Shown here piece after piece: positions 41,975 through 54,300 of a stretch of 64,000 nucleotides of DNA; position 1 is the first letter of the stretch, and each line of letters starts with the position of its first letter. Under the pieces are notes generated by a model that was not told the DNA's origin, searched no databases, and saw only the letters and a list, made by a program, of their open reading frames with translations. This DNA comes from Sporothrix humicola (lineage: Eukaryota; Ascomycota; Sordariomycetes; Ophiostomatales; Ophiostomataceae). Position numbers and translations under genes: made by a program. The stretch is from assembly GCA_021396245.1 (NCBI GenBank), contig WNYE01000068.1:1-64000 (forward strand), written 5' to 3'.

Positions 41975-44583
41975 AGGAAGGAGGGCCAACCGAAGGGAAT
42001 GTACCTGGTACGAAGGACTAGGCGTGCCTTCCTGCAAGACATGAAAACGCGGAAAGAGCGGCCGCCTGTATCCAACCCTAATAATTCACCCAAAAGGAAA
42101 GACTTCGTTAACTACGCTCCTTCCATTTTGAGTATGCATCTTAAATCTGGCTTGTGATCTCTCTCTCTCTTTCTTTTTTTTATCGGTTTACCGTATACTG
42201 CAGGCTCGACCTAGCCTACTTCCCCAGATCATGTGGCCATGTCACTGTGCCAGATGTATGCGCGCGGAAGGTGCGAAGGCCTGCAACTCTCGAGCCTCTA
42301 ATACTTTGTCGTACTTTCCTTCACACACTTGACTTGTTGCCTCTTCTGCCAGTAGGAATATTAAACACTACACGAATGTGTTTCCTTGTTCGTTCTTGTC
42401 CGTTGTTCCTTCCTCTACTCGTGGTGGCAATCTCCTATTTGAGGTTTTTATCCATATTGCATCCATCCAAACAGTCTTCCCCCACCACTCCTTCCCCCTT
42501 ACCCAGCCAATCACCACACCAATGGCAAGTGCGATCCTGACCAATGACTGCCTTTAGGATTTCTTATTGTTGCGACTTCCTGAACTTGTCAACAAATATG
42601 CAACAAGAAAACTTTCTGTCCTTTGCACCCCCTTTTCCAGTTTTGACTTCTTCTTTTTCCATTTCCATATATTTCCCTTTATATCTTGCCGTTGTTGTCA
42701 TCGCTGACACTAGCAACCCTTGGCCAAGGCCCACGGTATTGCTTTTATTGCCTGCCCTACCTCGTGTCGCTTTTCTCTCTCAACCTCATATTGACGCCCG
42801 TCTTGTTTGATTAATTGATCGTCTCTGCCTCTTATTCTCTTTGACCTTCAATATCCAGTGTTTCTGACCTCGCCCACCGCAACCCAGCCCCTCCAGTCCA
42901 ACATATACGACCATTACAGCTTTACAGCTAGTCCGACCAATCCACCCTTTTCTTTCTGTTGATTCGGCCGAATTTGGTGCACACTCAAGCAGGGAAGCTG
43001 CCATTCCGGGAGGGCCGCCACATTTCGAAGGGAGCGAATGCGGACGAGCATGGGAACAGCATCTGGGCGCGGAGAATTTCTCATGCCGCCTAAAAGCAAA
43101 CTCAATATCGCGAGGGAGCGTGACAAGGAGGTCATTATGTGCACGAGGGTGTGAAGAGGCGTGGAAAAGAAGAGACGATTGTTATGCTAACATCAGTAGC
43201 AGATCCTATAGGACACAAACACGAGGCGACAAAAACAAAGAAAACAATCGAGGACACCGCTGCCTGGATCTGCTCCAAGTCCAATGGAACCCTCGTGGTC
43301 TCATAGCAAAAGCTGAATACAAAGCTTCGTCTCATGGCATTGATCACCAACATGGGGAACATTTGGTGTAAGAGAAGAAGGACTGTTCAAGCACGCATAC
43401 GGGAACGGCACCGAATTGCCAGCCCTGCCTGTGCTCACCCGCAGAGCCTTCCTTGCGTTGCAGTCAAGGGAAATAAGGCTTTGCTACCGTCCACCGTCAT
43501 ACAAGGCCAATTCAAAGGCTGCCGAGGATCTGAACTTTTCCCCAGACACACTTGCAGCTCCCGTTATTTGTTTTATTCTGCTACCCCCTGTCTGTTTCAT
43601 TTAGCAAGTGCCCTTTTGATTCCACTACCCGCCGCTTTTGGCATCGGCCATTTGCCATGCTTTTCTCACGTCGAATTTGACACATCGATGACCAAGACAA
43701 AGACATATGGCACAGTTTTCTGAAAATCCTGGCGATAATGTTTCTTCGATCCCTCGCTCATTATCCATCTCATCACGGCTCCCTTTCCTATCCTGTGATC
43801 TCTTTATGGACTCATATCGTTGATAATCCGGCGTCGTATATTCCACATGCGTCCTGTACCTCGTCACCAGGCTTTTGATATTAGCTTTCGACGGATTGAC
43901 TAAATAAGGTTGACTCTCGACTTTCAGATCTAGAACCTCAAGTGATACACCCCCTCCATTCCCTCTTCGAGTCTTTCTCTCACACCCTCAACCTTGCCTG
44001 GAGTCATGTTTTATCCTTGCACACACTCTGCCCGCATCGAAGATGTATGGAACTCACAGAATAAGTCGGCTGTAGACGAGAAGTCTTGCTATATTGCCTT
44101 GCAAAGTGGCCCGCACATAGCCAAGTGCGGGATGGTGAACGAGGCAGATCGTATATAATCCTCTATTGTCAACCTCTTGAACCAATTCAAATGGCAGAAA
44201 CCGGTTGGTCTTTCAGTCTTAAGAAGCGTTTGCTATTTTTGTTACTTTCACAACCCTCACATTATCCTCACACTGTCTTCACCTTTCTCTCACTTTGTGA
44301 CTCTGCTCCAGTCCTTACTTATACAAGTCATCCCCTTTCACCCACTCACACACATTTTCCTCCCTCCTCTGTCTTTACCTCCTCCCTTCTCGCTCTTCTT
44401 CATTTTCTTTGTCGGGGCTCTTGTAGAGGAGGACGTGGCCGTTATTTGCTTCCGTTATTGTTCATTGTAACGGCGAACTACATCGAGCCGTGATCTATCA
44501 CCTCAAATTGTTTGTTTTGTTACTTTGCTGCACGATAACCCTTCTTCATAACCTCGAGAACAACATTCGCAGCCTTGCACAAG

Positions 44584-46760
44584 ATGGAAAACAACGGAAC
44601 GTCTGCTGGGGGGCCTCCTGACGGCCCGCCAGGCAATGGTAGCTTCCACAACGGTACCCACAAGCCGATGGGAGGCCATGGGGGCGGCGGCGGTGGTCAC
44701 GGAGGCAGCTTCAGCCCGGCTCAAGTGGCGATGTTTGCTATCCGACAGAAATACAACGAGAAGACAGCTACGTATTTTGCGGCCGCCATCTGCGGCCTCA
44801 TCGTCATATTCACATTCTTGCACTGGACAAGACGACTCGTGAGCCGATCTGACGCCTTCCCGACCGCTGTGGCTCGTCCTTTCGTCATCATTTCGCGACG
44901 CCTACGAAATCTCCTTGTCCGACCGGCACCGGGCCTGAACTCGTCTGGCCATGGTATTCTTGTGGCCGTCTACGTCGCCATCAATCTTACTCTCATGCTC
45001 ACCAACGTCGACAAGACAAGCCTCAGCCCCGAGGCGTCACGGTTTGGCTGGTGAGTCAATTTCCTGTCTCTTTTGTTTTCAGTCAACCTCCTGCTTTCCA
45101 CATGGAGGCCCTTCCCCTGCATTGTACTTTATTCTGACAGCTGCCAGGATCCTTGTTACAAATCTGTGCTTTGTTGTGTTTCTCGCCCTGAAAAACACCC
45201 CATTGGCCTATCTGACATCGTACTCCTACGAGCGGCTCAACTGCCTGCACCAAATTGCAGGTTGCACAACATTTTTGCTCATGGTCATCCACGCGTCCTC
45301 CTACACAGCCTTTTTCTTCCAGATCAAGAAGCCGGAAGTCCTGCGCGAAAATGCTCAGATTGCAGGAATGATTGCGGGGTTCATGTTCCTCGTTATGGTT
45401 ACTGCCGCCCTTTTACTGCGTCGTTTTGCCTACGAAGCCTTTTACGTGATGCACATTACAGCCTTTGTCGTGGCCATCATTTGCATCGGGTTCCACCGTC
45501 CGGATATCCATACGCGCATCCCCATTGTCTTGTCTCTCACCGCAGCCTTGTTCCTCACCGACCGTCTCATCCGCGTCAGCCGTCTTATTTTCAACAGCAC
45601 GAACAATGAAGCGACTGTCTATCCACTGCCGAACGGAGGAACCCGCATCCTTCTGGCCAAGAAGCCTCACCGCGCCGTCCCTGGAAAGCATGTCCTGATG
45701 TGGATTCCTCGCATCCGCACGTTTGAGACGCACCCTTTCACAATTATTGATACCGAAGCGGCCAATGGCACAACGGAATTTGTCGCAAAGTCGTACAACG
45801 GATTCACGCGCAAGCTCCATGCCTACGCAACGGCAAATCCCGGTGCAAAGCTGTGGGCTGCCGCCGAGGGTCCTTATGGCACGTTCCCCGATCCCATGGA
45901 ATACGACAAGATTATTCTGATTGCTGGTGGAAGCGGTGCCAGCTACACGTTTGGCCTGGTTGGCAATATGCTGGAACGAATGGACGCCCAGTCGGCCAAG
46001 AACATTGTGTTTATCTGGACGGCCAAAACACAGGGTGAGTTGGCATATATTGCGTGCCAAATTTCCCATCTTGGGTATATAATGCAATAGGTATACTGAC
46101 AACATTCAAACAGAAAACCTGACTTGGTTTGCGAGACATCTTGATACGCTCCGCTCACATCCGAACGCACCGAAAGTCCATGTTTCATTGTACGTTACGC
46201 GGGTCCCCGGATCATCGTCGTCTGATGAGGAGATTGCAAATACGACAGGCAACCGGATCGGGAGACCACCTACACGGACGAATGCAGGGGGCGCCACGGC
46301 AGCTTCGGGACCGACAACACTCACGAGAGAGACTACAGCTTCCGACCTTCACCATGATAGCGACAAGGAGATTGTTGAGGAGAAGGAACATGCCGTGGAG
46401 AAGGAGCATGGTACAGGACGGGATAGCACGGAACTCGATATTGGCAGTGCCAGCGCGACTGCTAACGTGGCGGCTGACTTGGAAAAGGCCACCGCTGCAG
46501 CCGACGAGGCTGCCGACGCCGCCATCCGTGAAGCTAACGGGTCTGAATCACAACCGTTGCGGCACTCGTTCTCGCCGGGCCGCCCCGACGCTAAAACCGT
46601 GATCCGCAACGCTGTCTCGTCGACAGCACGGTCACAGCGTGTTCTTGTGGCAGCATGTGGCCCACCGGCGTTGATGAAGACAGTGCGCAGCGCAACGGCC
46701 AAGTGCATCACTAGCGACGGACCGAGTGTCGAGCTGCATTGCGAGCAGTTTGCGTGGTAA
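44584..46760 (+). CDS. Ferric reductase (FRE family, plasma membrane)
   Basis: NADPH-dependent transmembrane metalloreductase supplying Fe2+ (or Cu+) for uptake. Exons 44584-45050, 45148-46034 and 46114-46760 give 666 residues. The Gly/His-rich N-terminus (MGGHGGGGGGHGG) is followed by several helices. The ferric-reductase domain has two heme pairs with exact H-x13-H spacing: H190/H204 (LHQIAG...VIHAS) and H258/H272 (MHITAF...GFHRP). The FAD motif is HPFT (351-354), the NADPH site GGSGASYTFG (416-425), and the NADPH C-terminal motif ACGPPALMK (632 onward), ending EQFAW. Residues about 483-605 are an Asp/Glu/Ala-rich low-complexity insert inside the NADPH-binding domain. It is not a NOX: it lacks NOX-specific motifs and matches FRE proteins at FGW...FLALKNTPLAYLTSYSYERLN. 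SreA-like sites flank the gene. Confidence 0.93.
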
Positions 46761-49700
46761 TTGCTGCTAGGCTTCGCATCTTAGACGTTCTTGGATCCTC
46801 GAGTGCTGGTTGCCATTCATTTGTGCTCTTGGCCCTTGCCTGCTTTTGCCTTCTCTTCTGCATGTGGTTTTATACCAATTGATGCCAATGTTTGGGCTTT
46901 ATTTCATGATTTATTTTATCAAGGCTTATGGATGTATGTTTTACGTCTGCTTTATTTCTGTTGAATTCATTTACGTTTCTTATTTCATCGTGGACGCTGG
47001 TGTTCTTTAGAATTTACAATCACTCCTTATTCTGTATACAGAGACCCAAAACTCTCAGCCTGTTCCATGGTCTTGGAGATTCTATGATAGTTTCCTTTTG
47101 ACCCTTTGAAAAGAAAAGAAGCACACAATCAAAACAAGGGCACGGTGGATTCGTTGGCACATAACATTATTATCTATGAATATCTGAGTGCTGTTTTCTT
47201 CGACGTTATCTCCCACATCTTATCTCTGTCGTTGCCGACCCCCACATGACATAAACAGCGCCTCCTTTTCACATGCATTATCAGATGCGCAGGAACACCA
47301 CCCACACACCTTCTAAAAGCAGAAGGAGGCCCTGTCGCTATTACAGTTCGCATACTGCACTTTCCCGTACTACAGTGCGCCATAATTACTACATTTTGAA
47401 GGATCTTTCAATTATGGTTATTCTAGTGAAACCAGTCAGCGCAGCCCTTCTATCTCTAGGGCACCGGAGTTTCTCAACTTTCGTTCACTCTAGCTTTTGT
47501 TCTTCCATATTCTCTCGGGATGGAGTGGGGGGCCTTGAAACGTCCATATCGTGGATTGCATCGTAAAGGGCTAACTATTTTCGTCACGTTTTGTATTCTC
47601 ATTTGCTCACTTTTCTCTCTCAAGAAGGATGCGTTCTCACCGCATCCCACTTTCCTCGCATCTACGATCAATTGAGCGGCACCGCCGACGCCTTGGCGGC
47701 TATCTTGACAGTCGAGACGGTCATGTCATGTCATCGACATCGGACCTCGGACATGAAGACGTCGGAGGAGTGTTGTTGTCCCCATAAATATATCAAAGTC
47801 TCCAGTGTTTTTCCCGACATCGAAATCTCCCCTGAATATCGCTTTCTTCTGATCTTCCGCGCTAAAAGCACCTGTAACGCCTCGCCGGTCTGCAGCCCTC
47901 TTTTTTCCTCTTTTTCTGCTTGTTTCTTCTCCCGTATTGTTAGTCAGGAACGCCGAAACTGCAGATCTTCTACATTTTTGTTTTTCTTTGTCCTTCTGAC
48001 AGGCAGAATCGCTAGCGCCTAAACGCCAATTTTTCAGGGTTCAATTGCTGTGGTTCTAGGCCCGGCAACAAGCTTGACTTTGACTTACAGGGTCCTTTGC
48101 AAGTTTTAACACGTCTCCCATCTTCTTTTCTTCGAGAAAGAATCCTGGAATATTACGTTCTTTTCTCATCCTTTTCCCCCGCCAAATGATTCCTGTAAAA
48201 TGCTACCACAACGTCGCAGAACTCCGTCCTTCCGCTGATGCTTTACTGAGTACGTCGTAGTATGCCTACTCTATAAGTAAAAGCCTAACTCTGAACTGAA
48301 TGAATTGGTCTCGGGCCAAGACCTGTCAAAAAAGAAAGAAAGCTCAGCCGCCGAAGCCAAGAGGATAGAACGCATTGTTAGTAAGGAGTATTGCTTGTTG
48401 GATCATTGTTGCTAACTAAAAAGTATGAATTTTGTTGCTGCAAATTTAATGCAGGTCTCGAATGAAGAAAAGTGACCTGAGTCCAGTCCAACGAAAAAGG
48501 GTAAGGTCAACTCAGCTGCGAAAAAGCATGTATTCTGATTGGCTGGACAGGGACTCATCACACCCCAAATAGGAAACATCCAATATTTGCTGCGAAGGGA
48601 ACAGTGGCAGCAGCTGGACGGCCGTGCCTGTACGTCGTATTCCGTACTCTTCTCCTCAATCAAGTCTCCCGTTGGAAAGCGAGATACACGCATAAAATAC
48701 TGGGGTGCAATAGGGGAAAAGAGGGGAGAAAGAAGGAAAGAGGGTCACGATGCCACCCCTGTAAACTGCAACCCTTGAGAAGCGAAAGAAGAACTGGGGA
48801 ACGCCAAGACATAAAAACTATGGATTCGACACCGCGTCTTTCCTGGTTTTTAACTTTTCGCTGTGGTTTTGGGAGAGAACTCAATAAATCTCAATAAACT
48901 CATTAGAAAAGCCGCGTCATCTTGGGCTCCAGCTTAAACCTAACCGCAGCAATCAACATTTGCACAATTTTACTTTCTCACTGGGACTGTCCATAAACCA
49001 TTAAAAGACAAGGGGCAATGGGCCATCGTGACACCGAATTCGATTTCTCCATTTTACACAGAATTCATTCGATCGGGTCGCTTTCGCTATTTCTAGCCAA
49101 TAAATATGATTGTGGTCTTGACTTTCGTTTCTCCCCTTTCCCAGATTGGCGGCATACCCACACATTATTGATCTTTTGACTCAAGCACTACCATTGTGAC
49201 CTTCTCATTCGCACGGGACAAGCGAGCCGGTCAGCAAATCAAGGTTTGCCCTGTATTCGGGTACAGAAACAAAAACAACAAGAATCAGAAACGGAAACGG
49301 AAACATGGCACCTTGTGTGACTGCCATGTGCTACATATTCTGTACTTTACAATACACCGTGGCACTGTAGCACTTCAGATACTGGTTTCTTGAAATAGAC
49401 AATAAATATTGAAGGGTGGGTATGTAATTTTTTGCATGAGGATAGTATGACATGCGTCCAGCGTTAAAAGGTGTAGAGGCAAAGAGAATATGTACCTTGA
49501 ACATGAAAATGATACAAAGGAAAAAGGAAACAAAAAGAAAAGAAAAAAAGGAAGAAAAAAAGAAGAAACAAGAAAAGGCCAACGATAAAAGAGGAAGAAC
49601 GCTGTACGACTGTACGTTTCGATCAACCAGAAAAAAAAAGAGACAAATGAAAAAGAAGAAGATGAAACAAAAGAAGAAAAAAGGAATACAAAAGATAAAA

Positions 49701-50024
49701 AAGCGAAAGAAGAAAAAGTTAAACACCCAATGAGAAAAAAATACAGCCCGGAACGCCATATGCTTTGTCGCCCCCTAGCGAACGAACCAATAAATGCTTT
49801 CGAGGTTTTTTGGCAGAGTTGATGTCGATCGATGATGGTCGATGCTCACTCGTGGTTTTTTGTTTTGTAATTTGTTTATGGGATGGCGGTAGGCAACAAT
49901 CTCACGACTGATGCTCTCGGTCTCTTCTATTGAGAGGTACCATCTCCATGCTCTCCCCTTCTGCGGCACCCTCTTCTGGGCCGCGACTGGGCCCCTGCTG
50001 CGGATCTTCAGTTCTGCCAGGCGA
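46761..50024. other. 3.3 kb convergent intergenic region
   Basis: Lies between the stop codons of the ferric reductase and the acyltransferase genes. No gene recognised. It contains a reverse ATCTGATAA at 47278-47286, a TGACTCA at 49177-49183 and an A-rich purine block at 49500-49740. This is far longer than the other convergent gaps in the window (about 350-870 bp). Confidence 0.5.
49500..49740. repeat. A-rich homopurine block
   Basis: The plus strand is dominated by A and G with runs like AAAAAAAGGAAGAAAAAAAG. Open frames across it are Lys-only or, on the other strand, Phe/Ser-only, and are composition artefacts. Confidence 0.7.
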
Positions 50025-51397
50025 CTAAGCCGGCAGCAGCGGTTGCGGCTTCTCGGTTTGCTCGTCCAGCACGTACTTGACGTATTTCTCCGTGAGCTGG
50101 CCACAGTAGGGGTCGACGTACGTCGTCCACAGGTGAGCGACAAAGTAGTTGAGCGGGATCCACATAACAAGCACAACGTAAAGGTGCATCATGCCCGGGA
50201 ACGGGGTGTAGTGGTGGACGGGCTTGCCCTCCTCGTCCATGGTGTCGGGAAGGGTCTTGAAACCGTACAGCATCCAGGCGAGGACGCTGCGCAGGAGAGG
50301 ACCGTGCAGCAGGTAGACGGCAAACGACTGCTTGCCGAGCCAGAGGAAGGCACGGTTCGACAGGACGTCACGCATCTTGGGCGAAAAGTGCAGGCCAATG
50401 GCAATGAGCTGGACACCAAGGCCTGATGCGAATCTACTATATTCAGAGCCCCGGGGAAGAACAGCCTGCAGGAAGTGGTGCAGGGAGCGAGACCAGGCGA
50501 CACGGTCGGGGTGGGCCTCTGGATACGAAGCGACAAAGGTACCGAGAATCAAGAAGAAGGGGCAGAGGATGCGTGAAATACGCGGGTGGTCGTTGACGAA
50601 CTTGTTGCCGTTGGGGTGGCCCTGAACGTCAGACAGGAAAACACCGAAGAAGAACTGCATGCCGAAAGTCGGATCGTTGGCCAGGACAAAATACAGCCAC
50701 ATGGCCATCGCCATCATCATCCGGTAGCGCGGGCGAACATAGCCGGTCGCAAGCATAAAAACGTAAACCCAGAAACTGCCGAGCAGAAGCGGCAGAAGAG
50801 TCCACTGGTTGGCGTCGTACTGGTTTCCTCCCTGCGTCCAGGTACTAAGAACGTTGTTAAGTAGACTCTTGAGGGCACGCCAGAAGTTGGGGATGGGCTT
50901 AGGACCCGTCTCGCGAATCCACCAGCTGTCGCAGTGAGCAGCCGTATGATAGGCACCGAGCTCACAGGCGAGCCAGGTCAGGAAAGTGGCGAAGGCGGCG
51001 GGCAGAATGAGACGGGGAACACGGCGGAGGGCGGACTTGCCCATGGACTTGAAGGCGGCAGCCTGCTGGCCCTGGTGGGAAAGTTTGATGGGCTTGAGGG
51101 CGCAGACATAGCCAGTAACCATGGCGAAAACGGCGACACCAATACGGCCCTGGAAGAGCACGCGGATGAAGGGATACTGAACGAGTCGAGGGGCGGCCTT
51201 ATCGTTGTCGGTAATATCGAACAGCAGCAGATCGAAAGAACGGCTCAAGTGCGTGAGCACGACCAGAGACGAGGCGAGGCCACGGAAGCCCTGTTTTTTT
51301 GTTAGTTGCCGGATTTCTTGCAGTTCTGCCATCTTTCGTGCCGGGAGAAAATACTCACATCCACCCATTTTACGTTGCCCTCCTTACCGATAGGCAT
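50025..51397 (-). CDS. Acyltransferase-3 family membrane protein
   Basis: Multi-pass membrane O-acyltransferase of the acyltransferase_3 (OafA/NolL-like) family. Exons 51397-51359 and 51290-50025 give 434 residues. Exon 1 encodes only MPIGKEGNVKWVD; joining to GFRGLASSLVVLTHLSRSFD restores the fungal family start, with the conserved His before the first membrane segment. RRVPRLILPA carries the basic motif seen after the second helix in this family, and about ten hydrophobic helices follow. Conserved parts include QWTLLPLLLGSFWVYVFML, FFFGVFLSD, and FLWLGKQSFAVYLLHGPLLRSVLAW near the C-terminus. The acceptor may be a sugar, a glycolipid or a secondary metabolite; the sequence does not say. No biosynthetic genes lie next to it. 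The upstream region is GA-rich on the plus strand, i.e. a pyrimidine-rich leader. Confidence 0.88.
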
Positions 51398-54300
51398 GTT
51401 GGGCTAGATTCGAAGGGGTTGTTGGTGAAGAACAATTCGTATTCCGGAGTCCGGGTCGTGAGAGTTTGTGGGGGTTTGCTGGTTCTGTCCGTGGGTAGGA
51501 GTGAGAATCCTTTATGATCGCCGGAGGAAGAGGATAAGAGATCCCGGGGGCGTCGTTTATCGTATATTATTTTTCGTATGATGCATTCAATCGAATCCTT
51601 CCCGTATGTCCAAATAAATGGTTAACGGTTTTGAATAGGATCTGGAGAGAGCGTGGGAACTTGTAGAATCAACGGTGTAACGCGTGGAAGATGCAGCGAA
51701 AACAAGTTGACAGCTCGGAGCAATAATGCAGTCTCAGATTTCGTCGTATGCTGTGGGTTGAGGATATGCAGAAGATCGAGGTCAAAAACAAGAAAAAACG
51801 GCCCTTTTTGCGAGAGAGAAGAGTCGAGTCAAATAGACGATGTCGGAATGTCGGATAACGGCGAGAGCGAGAGAATATATTGAGAGCGGACGTAAATGAG
51901 CGAGCGTGTCGTTTCCAAGAAAAGTAAACCGGGTATGACGAAGAAAAGAAGAGAGAAAAAAAAGAAACAAATTATGGAAGAAGAGAATAACAAACACACA
52001 CAAGAAAACGAGTGACTGGGAGAAAGAAGGAGGTAGTGGGGGAAGGAGAGAAGAGGGGAAATAGAAGAGGAAAGCACGAGGCAGGTTGAGGAAGGAAGGG
52101 GAAAGAAGAAAGAAGGAAGGAACAGAAGAAGGCAGGAGCGACTGGATGTGGACGGCGGCGATAGATAAGTGATGAAGAATAAAAGCGTGGAAGGCGTTAA
52201 AAGAGGAAAGAGCAAGTGACCACGAGTACGGAATACGTTGCGGGTCGACCTTACGTATGTGTGGATGGAGCACTGCAGCTAGAAGGTGGGACAGAACAGA
52301 AAGAAAAAAAGAGGGAAGGAGCCAGGGCAGTCCAAGTAAATAGATTGATTGGTAGGGCAGCCAGGGGGGTTGTTCAAGGGAAGGAGAAGGGGAAAGAGGC
52401 AGGACACAGTAAAGTTAAGTAATAGAAAAGAGAAAAGAGGCAAGAGCAGAGAGCAAAGAGGCCCGTTGTTCTTGCCGCGCAAGTGCGATCCTAGTGAAGA
52501 TTTTCAATACGGAATAAGGGACCGTATCTGGGGTTTGCCTCTCGTGCTCATTCCCCGGCTATGTCCAGTTTGTGATGTTTTTTTCTTCTTTTCTTTCTGT
52601 CTTCACAAACGTTGCTGCATTTCACATCTCAAGACTCTACCACATGAAATCGAATCTTTACAGTCCGCCCAGACATATGAAATAGGGGACACAACAGGAG
52701 AGACGGCTCGAGGGCCTGGCCAAACCTTGCTTCTTTTTTACTGCATAATGTGGTCCTCCGTTCAAATCACTGATCTCGGCCATCAAGCCCCATGAGGGTT
52801 GCGCTCGACAACGTCGCAATTAGCGTGTCATGGGGGGAAAGGGGGGCGTGGTTTTTGGTGGGTTCCGTTGGACTAATGAGCGCCGTCAAGGTACCCTTTC
52901 TGCCTCTCAAGCTCAATGCCCAGCCGCTAACGTCCAGCTTTTTTGGCCGTTTTGGCGAGCGGTCCTCAAGGAGTTTGTGTGCCTGGGTCCGTTCGGGTCC
53001 CTTTCTATCTTTTCTGTCTTTTTTTTGTTAGATTTTCTGTTAGGCCGTTTTCTGGTCGTTCTCAAAAGGCCGTTTGGAAAGACGATTGGTCTGTTGGACG
53101 GTTCTTGCGCGGTGCCATTGTGGCCTGTCATATTGTCATATGGTGTTTTTGCTTGAAAGCGTGCCTTTTGTGTGTGCTTTTCTATGCAAAATGGTGTCTT
53201 TCATCCACTGATCAGTGATCCGTCGCGATCTTCGGGTTTGGGGTCCGCCAGTTGGTCCTTTTTCCTTTTCTTGCCGGCCATCTTTCGACGTTCCTTTTTT
53301 CTCTTTCCTTCTTCTGGCAGTTTTGACGGGCTTTCCCACTACTCCCAAAGACTTTTTCGTCTTTTTTTGCTCATGGCTTTTCATGCTTCTTTTTCTCCGC
53401 TGCCAGACGCTATTACCGCACGACTGGCAGCCCATTCCCACACAACGCCTAACCATTGTTTCTGGCAAAGGCTTCTTGCCGATACGGTCCATCGGGAACC
53501 CGCCCCACGCCTCTTTGGGCCCCGTTTTCTTCAGACAGGGCAAGGGCCAGATCTTTTTGACGTCTTCTGCGGCCAGGCCTTGTACTTTACATGTATATTT
53601 GGTGCATTTCGCAATGGATGCAGGATGGGCCTAGACCTCGATATATCGCGAATCCTCAAGAATCCCCCAGGAAAGGAACTCAAGGCCAAGCGTTATGTCA
53701 CAGCACAGAACCGCCAAGGCGCAACAACCTGCCTCAAGTGCTTGGACTTGGGAGCGTGCCGTGGTGCCGTGCTACCGTGGTGTCGGGGGGCAGGGAAAGG
53801 GGATAGAGAAAGACGGTTGGTCTTGGCATCGTTGGTCTGCGGATTGCTCGCGAAATGAAGAAATAAAGACATGAAAGACGGTGCTGGACTGCACCAGTAG
53901 CTATTTCGTTGCTATTTTTCGCATTGTTCTTATTTTCGGTTGTTGGTGCTGGGCCGTCCTGAGAACCTTGTCCTTTTGTTTGCCGGCTGCCCTGTTTTCA
54001 TTAACTTTCGCTCTTCGTTTTCTCTTTTGGCAAGGGCGGCTCGCACGCATGCCAAGACGAACGAAGCTGGGGGGCGCACTGGGTTTTCGTCCTGCAATTT
54101 CTTGGCGCTTGCCACTCCTCATACGCTCATCCAGCAAACGCGTTATTAGTGTCCTTGCTTTTCTGCCTTTGTGTCCCACTGACCAGGCAAAACGGTCGAA
54201 AATGCTTCTTCGTCGAAAGGGGCCCATTTGAGTGAAGCAGAAAAATCGAGATGCAGAGAAATGACGATGAGATCGTGGCTGCAATTTTGTTGATTAAAGA

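Larger units (their letters stand above)
37105..44583. other. 7.5 kb gene-poor stretch upstream of the ferric reductase
   Basis: I recognise no protein-coding gene or structural RNA. The sequence is mixed and AT-richer than coding DNA, with a TTA microsatellite at 37387-37426, a CT run near 42157-42168, a TGACTCA at 40161-40167 and an ATCTGATAA at 41966-41974. The last 350 bp are C/T-rich and probably the ferric reductase leader. Long noncoding transcripts cannot be excluded by eye. Confidence 0.5.

Noticed and set aside
44584..46760. NADPH oxidase (NOX) instead of ferric reductase
   Set aside because: Heme spacing fits both families, but the surrounding sequence (FLALKNTPLAYLTSYSYERLN), HPFT context and large linker in the NADPH domain match FRE proteins.
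49452..49733. Lys-rich plus-strand frame and Phe-rich minus-strand frames
   Set aside because: Pure composition artefacts of the A-rich purine block.
53172..53858. 228-codon plus-strand frame in the gene-poor stretch
   Set aside because: No recognisable domain, starts inside a T-rich tract, poor codon bias, and overlaps similar-length frames on both strands.
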